From the NCBI GenBank assembly GCA_965230765.1, contig CBDDLR010000001.1, positions 1,984,001 to 2,048,000 on the forward strand: 64,000 nt of DNA, read 5' to 3'. The notes below the pieces were generated by a model, which was not told where the DNA came from, searched no databases, and was given only the letters and a program-made list of their open reading frames with translations. The translations under genes and the position numbers were made by a program. Source of the DNA: Sunxiuqinia sp965230765. GTDB taxonomy: Bacteria; Bacteroidota; Bacteroidia; Bacteroidales; Prolixibacteraceae. Of this stretch, positions 18,787 to 26,899 are shown in pieces (position 1 is the stretch's first letter; each line of letters begins with the position of its first letter).

Positions 18787-19164
18787 CTACTTTGAAAAAA
18801 TCATTTTTAGGGCAACAATGATGATAAACACCCCAAAAACTTTCCGAAGGATTTTCTCAGGTAGGTTGAACGAAATAAGTGACCCAAGGTAAGCGCCCAC
18901 AAAAAAAGTGACCGAAAGGATCAGCGCAAACTTCCAGTTTACATAGCCTTCTTTCCAGTAGTTGATTGTGGCAAGCAAGGTAACTGGTGGCAGCATAAAA
19001 GCAAGTGCTGTTCCTTGCGCAAGGTGCTGCGAGAACCCTAAAATCAGCACCAGCGTTGGAATGACAATAATTCCGCCACCAACACCAAGAGTTCCACCTA
19101 ACAGGCCAGCAATTAATCCGGCAATAATTAAAATAATTAGTTGAGTAACGCTCATGCTGGCCAT
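18787..19164 (-). CDS. Half-size TauE/SafE family membrane protein
   Basis: A 125-residue inner-membrane protein with about four hydrophobic segments and the TauE/SafE (DUF81) signature GLLGGTLGVGGGIIVIPTL followed by QGTALAFMLP. Typical family members are about 250 residues and made of two such halves; this gene encodes one half only. It starts 3 bp after the response regulator ends, so it belongs to the sensor-regulator operon and may be controlled with it. A homodimer would recreate the full transporter; anion or sulfur-compound transport is the family role. An in-frame ATG at 19155 is an alternative start. Confidence 0.85.
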   Translation of the reverse strand: MASMSVTQLIILIIAGLIAGLLGGTLGVGGGIIVIPTLVLILGFSQHLAQGTALAFMLPPVTLLATINYWKEGYVNWKFALILSVTFFVGAYLGSLISFNLPEKILRKVFGVFIIIVALKMIFSK

Positions 19165-19167
19165 AAT

Positions 19168-19881
19168 TTATTGTTTTTGAATTGGGGCATTAAACCGGAA
19201 GCCAATACCGTGTAGGTTAATGATTTTAATGTCAGGATCATTTTTAAGGTACTTGCGCAATCTCGAAATGAACACATCCAGGCTGCGGCCAAGATAATAG
19301 TCATCCGAACCCCATACCTTTTTAAGAATATCGGAACGGCTAAGAACTTTGTTGGGGTTTTCACAAAAGTATTTTAGTAGCTCTGCTTCTTTGTAGGTTA
19401 AAGTTCTTCTTTCATCACCATTTTGCAAAACCAAATTATCGAAATAAAAATCGTACCTGCCAATTTTGCAGCGGTTAATTCCATCGTCTTCCAACTCATC
19501 GGCTATCAAGCTTCTTTTTAGAAATACCTTTATACGAAGAAGAAGCTCCTCCATACTGAAAGGTTTTGTGATGTAATCATCGCCTCCCAAGGTTAATCCG
19601 TTAATTTTGTCTTCTGTCATTACCTTGGCGGTAAGAAACAAAATTGGGATATCCTGGTTTTTCTCCCTGATTTTTTTGGCAAGCGAAAATCCATCAAGCT
19701 TGGGCAGCATAACATCGAAAAGGCAAAGGTGAAACGATTCGCTATTGAACGCAACAAGCCCTTCCTCACCATCTTCAACTGATTTTACGACATATCCTGC
19801 TTCTTCCAGGTTGTCGCGAATAATAAAGTTGAGCGTCTTGTCGTCTTCAACCAGCAAAATTTTTTTTCCGGTAAAATCCAT
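19168..19881 (-). CDS. rprY: OmpR-family response regulator, RprY-like
   Basis: A 237-residue response regulator. The receiver domain (about 7-120) has the acidic pair VEDD (11-14), the phospho-acceptor Asp56 (LFDVMLPKLDG), Thr in FLTAK and Lys in YITKPFSMEEL. A C-terminal winged-helix DNA-binding domain (about 135-235) ends with the OmpR motif SLDVFISRLRKYL...IKIINLHGIGFRF. It lies 1 bp after its kinase gene. The receiver resembles RprY of Bacteroides, a regulator linked to stress and envelope/sodium functions in that genus; the symbol is by similarity only. Confidence 0.88.
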   Translation of the reverse strand: MDFTGKKILLVEDDKTLNFIIRDNLEEAGYVVKSVEDGEEGLVAFNSESFHLCLFDVMLPKLDGFSLAKKIREKNQDIPILFLTAKVMTEDKINGLTLGGDDYITKPFSMEELLLRIKVFLKRSLIADELEDDGINRCKIGRYDFYFDNLVLQNGDERRTLTYKEAELLKYFCENPNKVLSRSDILKKVWGSDDYYLGRSLDVFISRLRKYLKNDPDIKIINLHGIGFRFNAPIQKQ

Positions 19882-19882
19882 A

Positions 19883-21244
19883 TTATTTAGGAATGATTAT
19901 CGTAAAAATACTTCCTTTTGGTGAATTATCCGATACGTTTATTTTCCAACCATGCCTTTCAACTATTTTTTTCACGTAGTCTAAGCCCAATCCAAAGCCT
20001 TTCACATTGTGGATGTTGCCAGTTGGAACCCTGAAAAAACGACCAAATATTTTTTTGCGGTATTCTGTTGGGATGCCAATGCCATTGTCTGCTATATCAA
20101 CCATCACATTCTTTTTGTCATCTCGTAGCTTAACCTGGATATGTGGATCGCTGTCACAGTATTTTAACCCGTTATCAAGAATGTTGTAAATGATACTGGA
20201 AAAATGAAGCTTATCGGCCAATATCCCGATCTCATTACCAGTCTCATAAAATTCAATGTTGTATTTATGCCCGTTTTGGCTTGATTTAAATTCTTCGATG
20301 GTTTTTGAAATGAACCCGTTTAATTCAACTTCAGTTTTATTAAGATCAATTTTTTTCTTTTCAATAGTGGCCATTTGAAGAACTCGTTCTACCTGGGATG
20401 ATAATCGTTGGGTTTGTTCGTTGATGATTTTTGAATAATCAGACAAACGTTTTGGGTTCGATGCAATAGATGGGTCGGACAATACTTTAGCAGAAAGGTC
20501 AATGGAGGCAATCGGGGTTTTAAACTCGTGGGTCATGTTGTTGATGAAGTTTTTTTGGACTTCGCTCAGTTTCCGTTGTTTCAAGATTACATTTATTGTG
20601 TAACCAAAAAACAGGATAATTATAAATAGAAACCCCGTGATGTAATACCAGGCCCTGACTTGAGAGCTATAATATTTTGAACGGTTTGGAAATGAAACAC
20701 CAAAATAGTAGGTGAACTTTTCGCATTTTGGCAAATGGCAATCTGTTTTTTTGTGGTCGGTTTTGTAGTGATGTTCAAACAGGGCTTCTTCCGTTTCGCA
20801 ATCGAGATCAGTAATCCTGGATTTAATCACGATAGAATCATTTTCTTTTTTTAATGATTTGCCGAAAACCATTTTTTCATCAGCACAATCGTAAACAGCG
20901 TATTCAAAATCAATATCCAGGTTTTGTTTTTTAAACTCTTTTATAAGAAAGTGTTCCAACAATTCGTGATGCACGATATCGTCGACATTGACCACATAGT
21001 AATTGTTCGATATTTGCTCAACAGAATTCCCCGCATCAAGAACTTTCTTTTGATTAAAAACTTTGTTGTTGTATTCTATCAGGTCGGCAGCTACGTTTTT
21101 AAGGGCAATGGTTGTTGAATCGTGAAATTTTTTTTCATTTAAATCCACGGTATTCTTCAAAAAGAAAAATTGTATAACCAATATACCCAGTACCGACAAG
21201 GTTGCCAGCACAATCACAAACCGTATTGTATTTCTTCCCATCAC
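19883..21244 (-). CDS. rprX: Sensor histidine kinase, RprX-like
   Basis: A 453-residue membrane kinase. TM1 (about 8-28) and TM2 (about 200-220) bracket a periplasmic sensor domain of some 170 residues with four cysteines (contexts YDCADE, DLDCET, TDCHLPKCEK), which could form disulfides or bind metal. A HisKA domain follows with His239 (MTHEFKTPIASID), then an HATPase domain with ILDNGLKYC (N box), DNGIGIP (G1) and GFGLGLDYVKKIVERHGW (G2). It phosphorylates the RprY-like regulator encoded next. First gene of a three-gene operon ending in the half-TauE gene. Confidence 0.88.
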   Translation of the reverse strand: MMGRNTIRFVIVLATLSVLGILVIQFFFLKNTVDLNEKKFHDSTTIALKNVAADLIEYNNKVFNQKKVLDAGNSVEQISNNYYVVNVDDIVHHELLEHFLIKEFKKQNLDIDFEYAVYDCADEKMVFGKSLKKENDSIVIKSRITDLDCETEEALFEHHYKTDHKKTDCHLPKCEKFTYYFGVSFPNRSKYYSSQVRAWYYITGFLFIIILFFGYTINVILKQRKLSEVQKNFINNMTHEFKTPIASIDLSAKVLSDPSIASNPKRLSDYSKIINEQTQRLSSQVERVLQMATIEKKKIDLNKTEVELNGFISKTIEEFKSSQNGHKYNIEFYETGNEIGILADKLHFSSIIYNILDNGLKYCDSDPHIQVKLRDDKKNVMVDIADNGIGIPTEYRKKIFGRFFRVPTGNIHNVKGFGLGLDYVKKIVERHGWKINVSDNSPKGSIFTIIIPK

Positions 21245-21395
21245 GTACTTGTTCTCCCTTGTAAACCACGAAACTACAGAATTTTTGATAATTTTTTTTG
21301 GTTTAACAAATCATTAACAAAAGTTTGTGGGTGTTAACAATGCATCGAGAAGTGTTTTTTTAGATTTGTAAAGAAATTAATCTTTTGGCTTTTGT

Positions 21396-21403
21396 TATCT
21401 TTG
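21396..21403 (+). promoter_or_regulatory. -7 promoter box upstream of the DUF1573 gene
   Basis: TATCTTTG, an exact TAnnTTTG match, 56 bp before the ATG. A clear -33 element is not seen. Confidence 0.4.
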
Positions 21404-21458
21404 AGCCAAAGTTCGATTAGCAGGATTTAACTTTGTTTGACAGAAAAGAAAATTTTAG

Positions 21459-22553
21459 ATGATGAAAAGGATTATTTATTTTATTGTGATCGCACTTTTC
21501 GCATTTTCCACCCAATTATTTGCGCAAAACAATAAAGCAAAAATTGAGTTTGAAAAGTTAATTCACGATTACGGCACATTAAAAGAAGAAAAAGGACTCC
21601 AGCAGTTTAGTTTTAGTTTTAAAAATTCGGGGGCATCTCCATTGGTTTTAAACAATGTTCATGCATCGTGTGGGTGTACAACGCCCGAATGGAGCCGAAA
21701 ACCAATTGCACCTGGTGAAGAAGGTTTCGTGAAAGTCAGTTTCAATCCAAGAAACCGTCCGGGACCGTTCAACAAAACAATTATCGTAAGTTCTAATGCT
21801 TCCAATCCAAGGATAATTTTAAGGGTTAAAGGTAAGGTAACGCCAAGGAAAAAAACTTTAGCTGAGTTGTATCCAAGGAGAATTGGCCCGGTAAGCGCCA
21901 AGACAAATCACATAGCTTTTGTGAAAATAAAAGAGGGACTAGTTAAAACGGACAGCCTGGAGATTGTGAATACATCAGACCAGCCAGTAGAAGTAAAATT
22001 CCGCCAGGCTCCTGCGCATCTTAAGGCAGTTGTTAAGCCCGCTAAAATTAATCCTAAGGAAAAAGGAATTGTTTATGTGACTTACGATACAAAGAAAATC
22101 AAAACCTATGGGTTTGTGATGCACCGCATTTATCTGGATATTGATGGAAAAGCTGATTACAGAAACTCAATTGGTGTATCTGCAACCATTGAAGAAGATT
22201 TCTCAAGCCTAACAGCTGAAGAACTTGCAAATGCACCTGTAATAAATTTTACCGAAACCACTTTTGACTTTGGTGAAATTAAACAAGGGGATAAAGTTGA
22301 GCACACGTTTACCATGAAAAATATGGGGAAACGTGATTTGATTATTCGCAATGTGAAAACCACTTGTGGTTGTACTGCTGTTACGCCCCAGAAGAAAATA
22401 ATCAGTCCAAATGAATCAGTACCGTTGAAGGTTGTATTTAATTCAAAAGGAAAGCGAGGACGTCAGAATAAAGCCATTACTGTAATAACAAATGATCCTA
22501 AAAAACCAACATCAATTTTAAGGGTTTCAACAAATGTAACAGTCGCCGGTTAA
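21459..22553 (+). CDS. Exported protein with two DUF1573 domains
   Basis: A 364-residue secreted protein: signal peptide to about residue 23 (STQLFAQ), then two copies of the DUF1573 immunoglobulin-like fold (about 28-125 and 245-360). Each has the same hallmark, a His/Phe-Asp-Tyr/Phe-Gly strand (LIHDYGTLKEEKG; TFDFGEIKQGDKV) followed by a CGCT motif (SCGCTTPEW; TCGCTAVTP). The domain between them (about 140-235) has a similar beta pattern without the cysteines. Function of the family is unknown; an ASH/MSP-like binding module is the usual suggestion. Monocistronic, divergent from rprX, ended by the hairpin at 22576. Confidence 0.85.
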   Translation: MMKRIIYFIVIALFAFSTQLFAQNNKAKIEFEKLIHDYGTLKEEKGLQQFSFSFKNSGASPLVLNNVHASCGCTTPEWSRKPIAPGEEGFVKVSFNPRNRPGPFNKTIIVSSNASNPRIILRVKGKVTPRKKTLAELYPRRIGPVSAKTNHIAFVKIKEGLVKTDSLEIVNTSDQPVEVKFRQAPAHLKAVVKPAKINPKEKGIVYVTYDTKKIKTYGFVMHRIYLDIDGKADYRNSIGVSATIEEDFSSLTAEELANAPVINFTETTFDFGEIKQGDKVEHTFTMKNMGKRDLIIRNVKTTCGCTAVTPQKKIISPNESVPLKVVFNSKGKRGRQNKAITVITNDPKKPTSILRVSTNVTVAG

Positions 22554-22575
22554 TCAACAACAAAAGATACAATGG

Positions 22576-22608
22576 AAACTGCTTCAACATAGAGGCAGTT
22601 TTTTTTTA
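22576..22608 (+). terminator. Rho-independent terminator after DUF1573 gene
   Basis: AAACTGC (22576-22582) pairs with GCAGTTT (22595-22601) and runs into an unbroken T tract. Confidence 0.8.
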
Positions 22609-22646
22609 TTACCAATCATTATACCTTCGCATTAAAAGAAATAATT

Positions 22647-23774
22647 GTGTCCAGGGATAAAAAGAAACATATAGAAAATGAAGACCAGTTTAAAGGATTA
22701 ACGGTTAACGATGGTGTTGACCAGCCTTCTTCATTTGATGATAGCTCCATTCAACGTTTTTTAAAGGCAAAGCGAAAAAAACTTCTGGCACCAGATGATT
22801 ATGTGAAAGGAATCCTTGAAGGGAATATCACCGTTCTAAGCCAGGCAGTTACTTTGGTTGAAAGTTCAAAAAAAGATCATCAGAAGCTGGCACAGGAAAT
22901 AATTATGAAATGCTTGCCTTACAGTGGTAAGTCGGTTCGAATTGGGATTACCGGGGTCCCGGGTGTCGGTAAAAGTACGTTCATAGAAACAATGGGTAAG
23001 TACATTACAGGAAGAGGTGGTAGACTTGCGGTGCTGGCCATTGATCCAAGTAGCGAACGATCGAAGGGAAGCATTCTTGGGGACAAAACCAGGATGGAAG
23101 AATTGTCGGCAGACCAAAACGCCTATATCCGGCCTTCCCCTTCTGCTGGTTCTTTAGGGGGCGTTGCCCGGAAAACCCGTGAAACCATCATACTTTGCGA
23201 AGCAGCCGGCTTTGATACCATTTTTATTGAAACAGTGGGAGTGGGGCAAAGCGAAACGGTAGTTCATTCCATGGTCGATTTTTTCTTATTGCTTATGTTG
23301 GCTGGGGCAGGTGATGAATTGCAAGGCATTAAACGTGGCATTATGGAAATGGCTGATGCGATTACTATCAATAAAGCAGATGGCTCAAATGTTGAAAAAG
23401 CCAGTCAGGCCAGGGTGCAGTACCTGAACGCGCTGCATCTTTTTCCTCCTACAGAATCTGGGTGGAAGCCCAAAGTGCTTACTTGCTCAGCTATTGAGAA
23501 AAAGGGAATTGACAAGATATGGGACACCATAACGGAATACCTTGATTTTGTAATAACGAATGGCTATTTTCAGCACAAAAGAAATGAGCAGTCGAAATAC
23601 TGGATGTATGAAACGATTAATGACCAGTTAAAAGGCAACTTCTATCACAACAAGGAAATTAAACGAATGACTGAAGAATTTGAGCAGAAAGTTTTGAAAG
23701 AAGAAATAAGCTCTTTCGTTGCCGCACGGGATTTATTAGATCATTATTATCAAACACAAAAACATAAAAAATGA
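22647..23774 (+). CDS. meaB: MeaB/ArgK-family GTPase, methylmalonyl-CoA mutase chaperone
   Basis: A 375-residue G3E-type GTPase that protects and reloads the B12 cofactor of methylmalonyl-CoA mutase. The P-loop reads GVPGVGKST, with the switch region IDPSSERSKGSILGDKTRME, the ETVGVGQSE segment and the NKADGSN base-recognition motif. The N-terminal helical arm (about 30-95) and C-terminal dimerisation helices are present. The start is a GTG at 22647; no in-frame ATG precedes the conserved core. The mutase genes are not in this window. ATGA overlap with the next gene couples it to a TlpA lipoprotein, an unrelated function. Confidence 0.93.
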   Translation: MSRDKKKHIENEDQFKGLTVNDGVDQPSSFDDSSIQRFLKAKRKKLLAPDDYVKGILEGNITVLSQAVTLVESSKKDHQKLAQEIIMKCLPYSGKSVRIGITGVPGVGKSTFIETMGKYITGRGGRLAVLAIDPSSERSKGSILGDKTRMEELSADQNAYIRPSPSAGSLGGVARKTRETIILCEAAGFDTIFIETVGVGQSETVVHSMVDFFLLLMLAGAGDELQGIKRGIMEMADAITINKADGSNVEKASQARVQYLNALHLFPPTESGWKPKVLTCSAIEKKGIDKIWDTITEYLDFVITNGYFQHKRNEQSKYWMYETINDQLKGNFYHNKEIKRMTEEFEQKVLKEEISSFVAARDLLDHYYQTQKHKK

Positions 23775-24871
23775 AAAGTTTAAAATTTCTGGTGATTGCA
23801 GTATTAATTGCTTTTGCAGCATGTCAAAGCAATAAAAATACGTATGAAATTTCAGGGTCTATTGCTGGCTTGGATTCGGGTGAGGTTTATTTGGTAAAAG
23901 CCGAAGCAGGACAGCCATTGGTACTTGACACTGCAATAATTGAAGCAGGCAATTTTGTTTTTACAGGTACACAAACTGCTCCTGTTTTACCTGAAGTACA
24001 TTACCTACGCATTAATCAGCGTGATTATTTTGCCCAGTTTTTCCTTGAAAATACGAACATTAATGTTGAGGCTTACAAAGACAGCCTTGATAAAACGGTT
24101 GTTTCAGGATCAGAAGTGACTGAAGTTTTTAATGTGTACGTTGAGGAACTAAATAAGCTGAATAAAAAATATCAGGAATATCAGCAAGCCTATTCACAAG
24201 CCCGGATGAAAGGAGATCAGGATGAGATGGACCGGGTTGTAATCGACTTGGAAGCAACTTCTGACAACATGAAAATTTATGCAAAAAACTATGTCCGTGA
24301 TAACGCTTCTACGGTTGTTGCACCTTTTATTGTTTTAAGTCAATTGGTTAATCAGCTACCGTATACTGAATTGAAAGAACTGGCTGATTTGTTTCCTGTT
24401 GAAATTCAAGAATCGATTTATGTAACCGAGTTGAACAAGATTCTGGAAACCATGGCGAAAACTGCAGAAGGAGCTGTTGCCCCTGAATTTACAGTAAATG
24501 ATCCAGAAGGGAATCCTATTGCTTTATCAAGCTTTCGTGGAAAATATTTATTGATCGATTTTTGGGCATCTTGGTGTGGCCCATGCCGTGCAGAAAACCC
24601 AAATGTTTTAAAAGTATATGGTGAATACAAGGACAAAAACTTTGAGGTTTTAGGTGTTTCTCTTGATAAAACTAAAGAACCATGGTTGAAAGCGGTAGAG
24701 GCAGATAAGTTGACATGGTCTCAGGGAGCAGATCATAAGGGGGAAGTTGCAAATATGTATGGTGTAAAAAGTATTCCTCACACTTTATTGCTTGACCCAG
24801 AAGGCAAAATTATTGCTAAGAACCTTCGAGGTAAAGCCCTGGAGGAAAAATTAGCAGAACTACTAAATTAG
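23771..24871 (+). CDS. TlpA-family thioredoxin lipoprotein with DUF4369-like N-domain
   Basis: A 366-residue lipoprotein (lipobox FAAC, Cys18). Residues about 25-120 form the beta-rich DUF4369-like domain seen before many Bacteroidota thioredoxins (YEISGSIAGLDSGEVYLV). A helical linker (about 120-225) follows, then a TlpA/AhpC-TSA domain (about 230-366) with the active site Trp268-Cys-Gly-Pro-Cys272 and cis-Pro in KSIPHTLLLDPEG. It probably reduces periplasmic disulfides. Its start overlaps meaB by 4 bp; a terminator follows. Confidence 0.88.
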   Translation: MKSLKFLVIAVLIAFAACQSNKNTYEISGSIAGLDSGEVYLVKAEAGQPLVLDTAIIEAGNFVFTGTQTAPVLPEVHYLRINQRDYFAQFFLENTNINVEAYKDSLDKTVVSGSEVTEVFNVYVEELNKLNKKYQEYQQAYSQARMKGDQDEMDRVVIDLEATSDNMKIYAKNYVRDNASTVVAPFIVLSQLVNQLPYTELKELADLFPVEIQESIYVTELNKILETMAKTAEGAVAPEFTVNDPEGNPIALSSFRGKYLLIDFWASWCGPCRAENPNVLKVYGEYKDKNFEVLGVSLDKTKEPWLKAVEADKLTWSQGADHKGEVANMYGVKSIPHTLLLDPEGKIIAKNLRGKALEEKLAELLN

Positions 24872-24897
24872 GTAGAATTTCATATTCATATAAGCTA

Positions 24898-24932
24898 AAG
24901 CTGTCTTAAGTAAATCTAAGGGCAGCTTTTTT
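24898..24932 (+). terminator. Rho-independent terminator after TlpA lipoprotein
   Basis: AAGCTGTCTTA (24898-24908) pairs with TAAGGGCAGCTT (24917-24928) with one mismatch or bulge, followed by a T run. Confidence 0.75.
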
Positions 24933-25319
24933 TTAGGAATAGCTTTGGATTTGCGCCCCGATAAGTTGGGGTTATCAGTACAAATAGAATTACAAATAAA
25001 ATTAGCTGTACTTGATTCTAATTTCTGTTGGTGATATTTGATGTATTAATGGCTAAAGCCAAAGAAAAATGCGCCTTGCTTTGCCCGAGGCTTAAGCCTC
25101 GGGTAAGTGAACAGCAACCAGATTTGGACTTTAGTCCTTAATGACCGAACACTTCAAACCCATACTGAACAGTTTTCAACATAAATTGATATATATCGTT
25201 TTATTCGGAACCCTTGGTCTGTAATTTTGTTATTGAAATAATGTCAGATTTTAACGACTTTGGAAATTTTATACTTTTGTTATCTGAATTCTGTCTAAAT
25301 AAAAATAAAACATATAGAA
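24933..25319. other. Non-coding region with REP-like hairpins upstream of lpd
   Basis: No ORF of note. It holds a cluster of short inverted repeats around 25,040-25,140 (listed separately) and a TACTTTTG -7 box at 25272-25279, 41 bp before lpd, which is a probable promoter. Confidence 0.6.
25084..25103. repeat. Perfect 20-bp palindrome, REP-like element
   Basis: cccgaggcttaagcctcggg is a perfect palindrome. Within 60 bp on either side are two smaller hairpins of related sequence (ggct-aa-agcc near 25,052 and ggact-tt-agtcc near 25,127). Three GC-capped hairpins built around TTAA/CTTTAG in a row look like a REP/BIME-type extragenic repeat rather than a terminator, because no T run follows. 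Confidence 0.6.
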
Positions 25320-26711
25320 ATGAGTTTTGATTTAATAGTTATTGGAAGCGGGCCTGGTGGTTATGTTGCTGCAATTAGGGCTGCTCAACTTGGAATGAAT
25401 GTGGGTATTGTTGAACGTGAAAATGTTGGAGGAATTTGCCTGAATTGGGGATGTATTCCTACAAAATCATTGTTGAAAAGTGCTCAGGCATATGGGTATG
25501 CAAAGCATGCTGCTGATTATGGGGTTTCTATTTCAGGAGAAGTAACTGCTGATTTTTCTGCCATGGTAAATCGCAGCCGTGATGTAGCAGAGGGTATGAG
25601 CAAAGGGGTTCAGTACCTGCTAAAAAAGAACAAAATTGAAGTCATAAACGGTTTTGGAAAATTAACAGGTAAAAATACGGTTGAAGTTACTGACCTTGAA
25701 GGCCAAACAAGTACACAAACTGCAAAACATATCATTCTTGCAACAGGTGCTAGGTCAAAAGAATTACCTAATTTAAAACAAGATGGCGAAAAGATTATTG
25801 GCTATCGTCAGGCCATGTCACTTCCTAAACAACCTGAATCAATGGTAGTTGTTGGCTCTGGTGCTATTGGCAGCGAGTTCGCTTATTTTTATCACTCCAT
25901 TGGGACTAAAGTAACATTGGTTGAGTTTATGCCGACGCTTGTGCCAAACGAGGATGAGGAAGTGGCAAAAACATTGGAACGATCTTTCAAGAAAACCAAA
26001 ATGAAGGTGTTGACAAACTCATCTGTCGAGTCTGTGGATACTTCTGGTGATCATTGCAAGGTGACTGTTAAAACCAAAAAAGGAGAAGAAGTAATTGAGG
26101 CAGAAGTGGTTCTTTCAGCAGTTGGTATTACTCCAAACATTGAAAATATTGGCTTAGAAGAATTAGGCGTTGAACTTGAGAACGGAAAAGTAAAAGTGGA
26201 TGACTTTTACCAAACAAATGTAGAGGGTGTTTATGCCATTGGCGATATTGTTCATGGTCCTGCATTGGCTCACGTTGCTTCAGCTGAAGGTATTACCTGT
26301 GTTGAAAAAATAGCCGGACTAAATCCTGAACCGGTTGACTACGGCAATATTCCTGGATGTACGTATACAAGCCCTGAAGTTTCTTCATTGGGTATGACAG
26401 AAAAGCAAGCTAAAGAAGCCGGGTTTGAAGTGAAGGTCGGTAAATTTCCATTTACAGCAAGTGGGAAAGCGAGTGCAGCCAACATGAAAGAAGGTTTCAT
26501 TAAGCTTATTTTCGATTCAAAATATGGTGAGCTGTTAGGGGCACACATGATTGGTGGTAATGTTACTGAAATGATTGCTGAACTTGTCGTAGCCAAAAAA
26601 CTGGAAATTACGGGTCACGAATTAATTAAATCCATTCATCCTCACCCAACTATGAGTGAGGCAATTATGGAAGCCGCCGCCGCAGCCTATGATGAAGTAA
26701 TCCATCTATAG
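25320..26711 (+). CDS. lpdA: Dihydrolipoyl dehydrogenase (E3)
   Basis: Flavoprotein disulfide reductase that reoxidises dihydrolipoamide in 2-oxoacid dehydrogenase or glycine-cleavage complexes. The 463-residue protein has the FAD motif GSGPGGYVAAIRAAQ (9-23), the redox disulfide GGICLNWGCIPTKS with Cys40 and Cys45, the NAD-binding GSGAIGSEFAYFY, the second FAD motif YAIGDIV, and the C-terminal interface active site HPHPTMSEAIMEA. Full length. No E1/E2 genes adjoin it, so it may be shared among complexes. Monocistronic, with its own promoter and a following hairpin. Confidence 0.96.
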   Translation: MSFDLIVIGSGPGGYVAAIRAAQLGMNVGIVERENVGGICLNWGCIPTKSLLKSAQAYGYAKHAADYGVSISGEVTADFSAMVNRSRDVAEGMSKGVQYLLKKNKIEVINGFGKLTGKNTVEVTDLEGQTSTQTAKHIILATGARSKELPNLKQDGEKIIGYRQAMSLPKQPESMVVVGSGAIGSEFAYFYHSIGTKVTLVEFMPTLVPNEDEEVAKTLERSFKKTKMKVLTNSSVESVDTSGDHCKVTVKTKKGEEVIEAEVVLSAVGITPNIENIGLEELGVELENGKVKVDDFYQTNVEGVYAIGDIVHGPALAHVASAEGITCVEKIAGLNPEPVDYGNIPGCTYTSPEVSSLGMTEKQAKEAGFEVKVGKFPFTASGKASAANMKEGFIKLIFDSKYGELLGAHMIGGNVTEMIAELVVAKKLEITGHELIKSIHPHPTMSEAIMEAAAAAYDEVIHL

Positions 26712-26733
26712 ATATCAAAATATTACAGTTACG

Positions 26734-26771
26734 AATACCCTGTTCGCCAATCGGCGGGTGGGGTATTTTGC
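26734..26771 (+). terminator. Hairpin terminator after lpdA
   Basis: AATACCC (26734-26740) pairs with GGGTATT (26761-26767), with an inner GCC/GGC helix and a short TTTT. The T run is weak. Confidence 0.55.
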
Positions 26772-26843
26772 TATTTAAAAGATTCGAACAAAAAACCCTA
26801 AAGTTTTATAGTTCTATAATTGCCTGATTTACAACATGAACCC

Positions 26844-26873
26844 TTTGTTCATTTCGAAAAAATTTTACTTTTG
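26844..26873 (+). promoter_or_regulatory. Bacteroidota-type promoter upstream of FadL-like gene
   Basis: TTTG at 26844-26847 and TACTTTTG at 26866-26873 are separated by 18 bp, close to the Bacteroidota primary-sigma layout (TTTG, about 19 bp, TAnnTTTG). The start codon is 26 bp downstream. Confidence 0.65.
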
Positions 26874-26899
26874 TTATCGCAACTAATCTTATTTACTTT

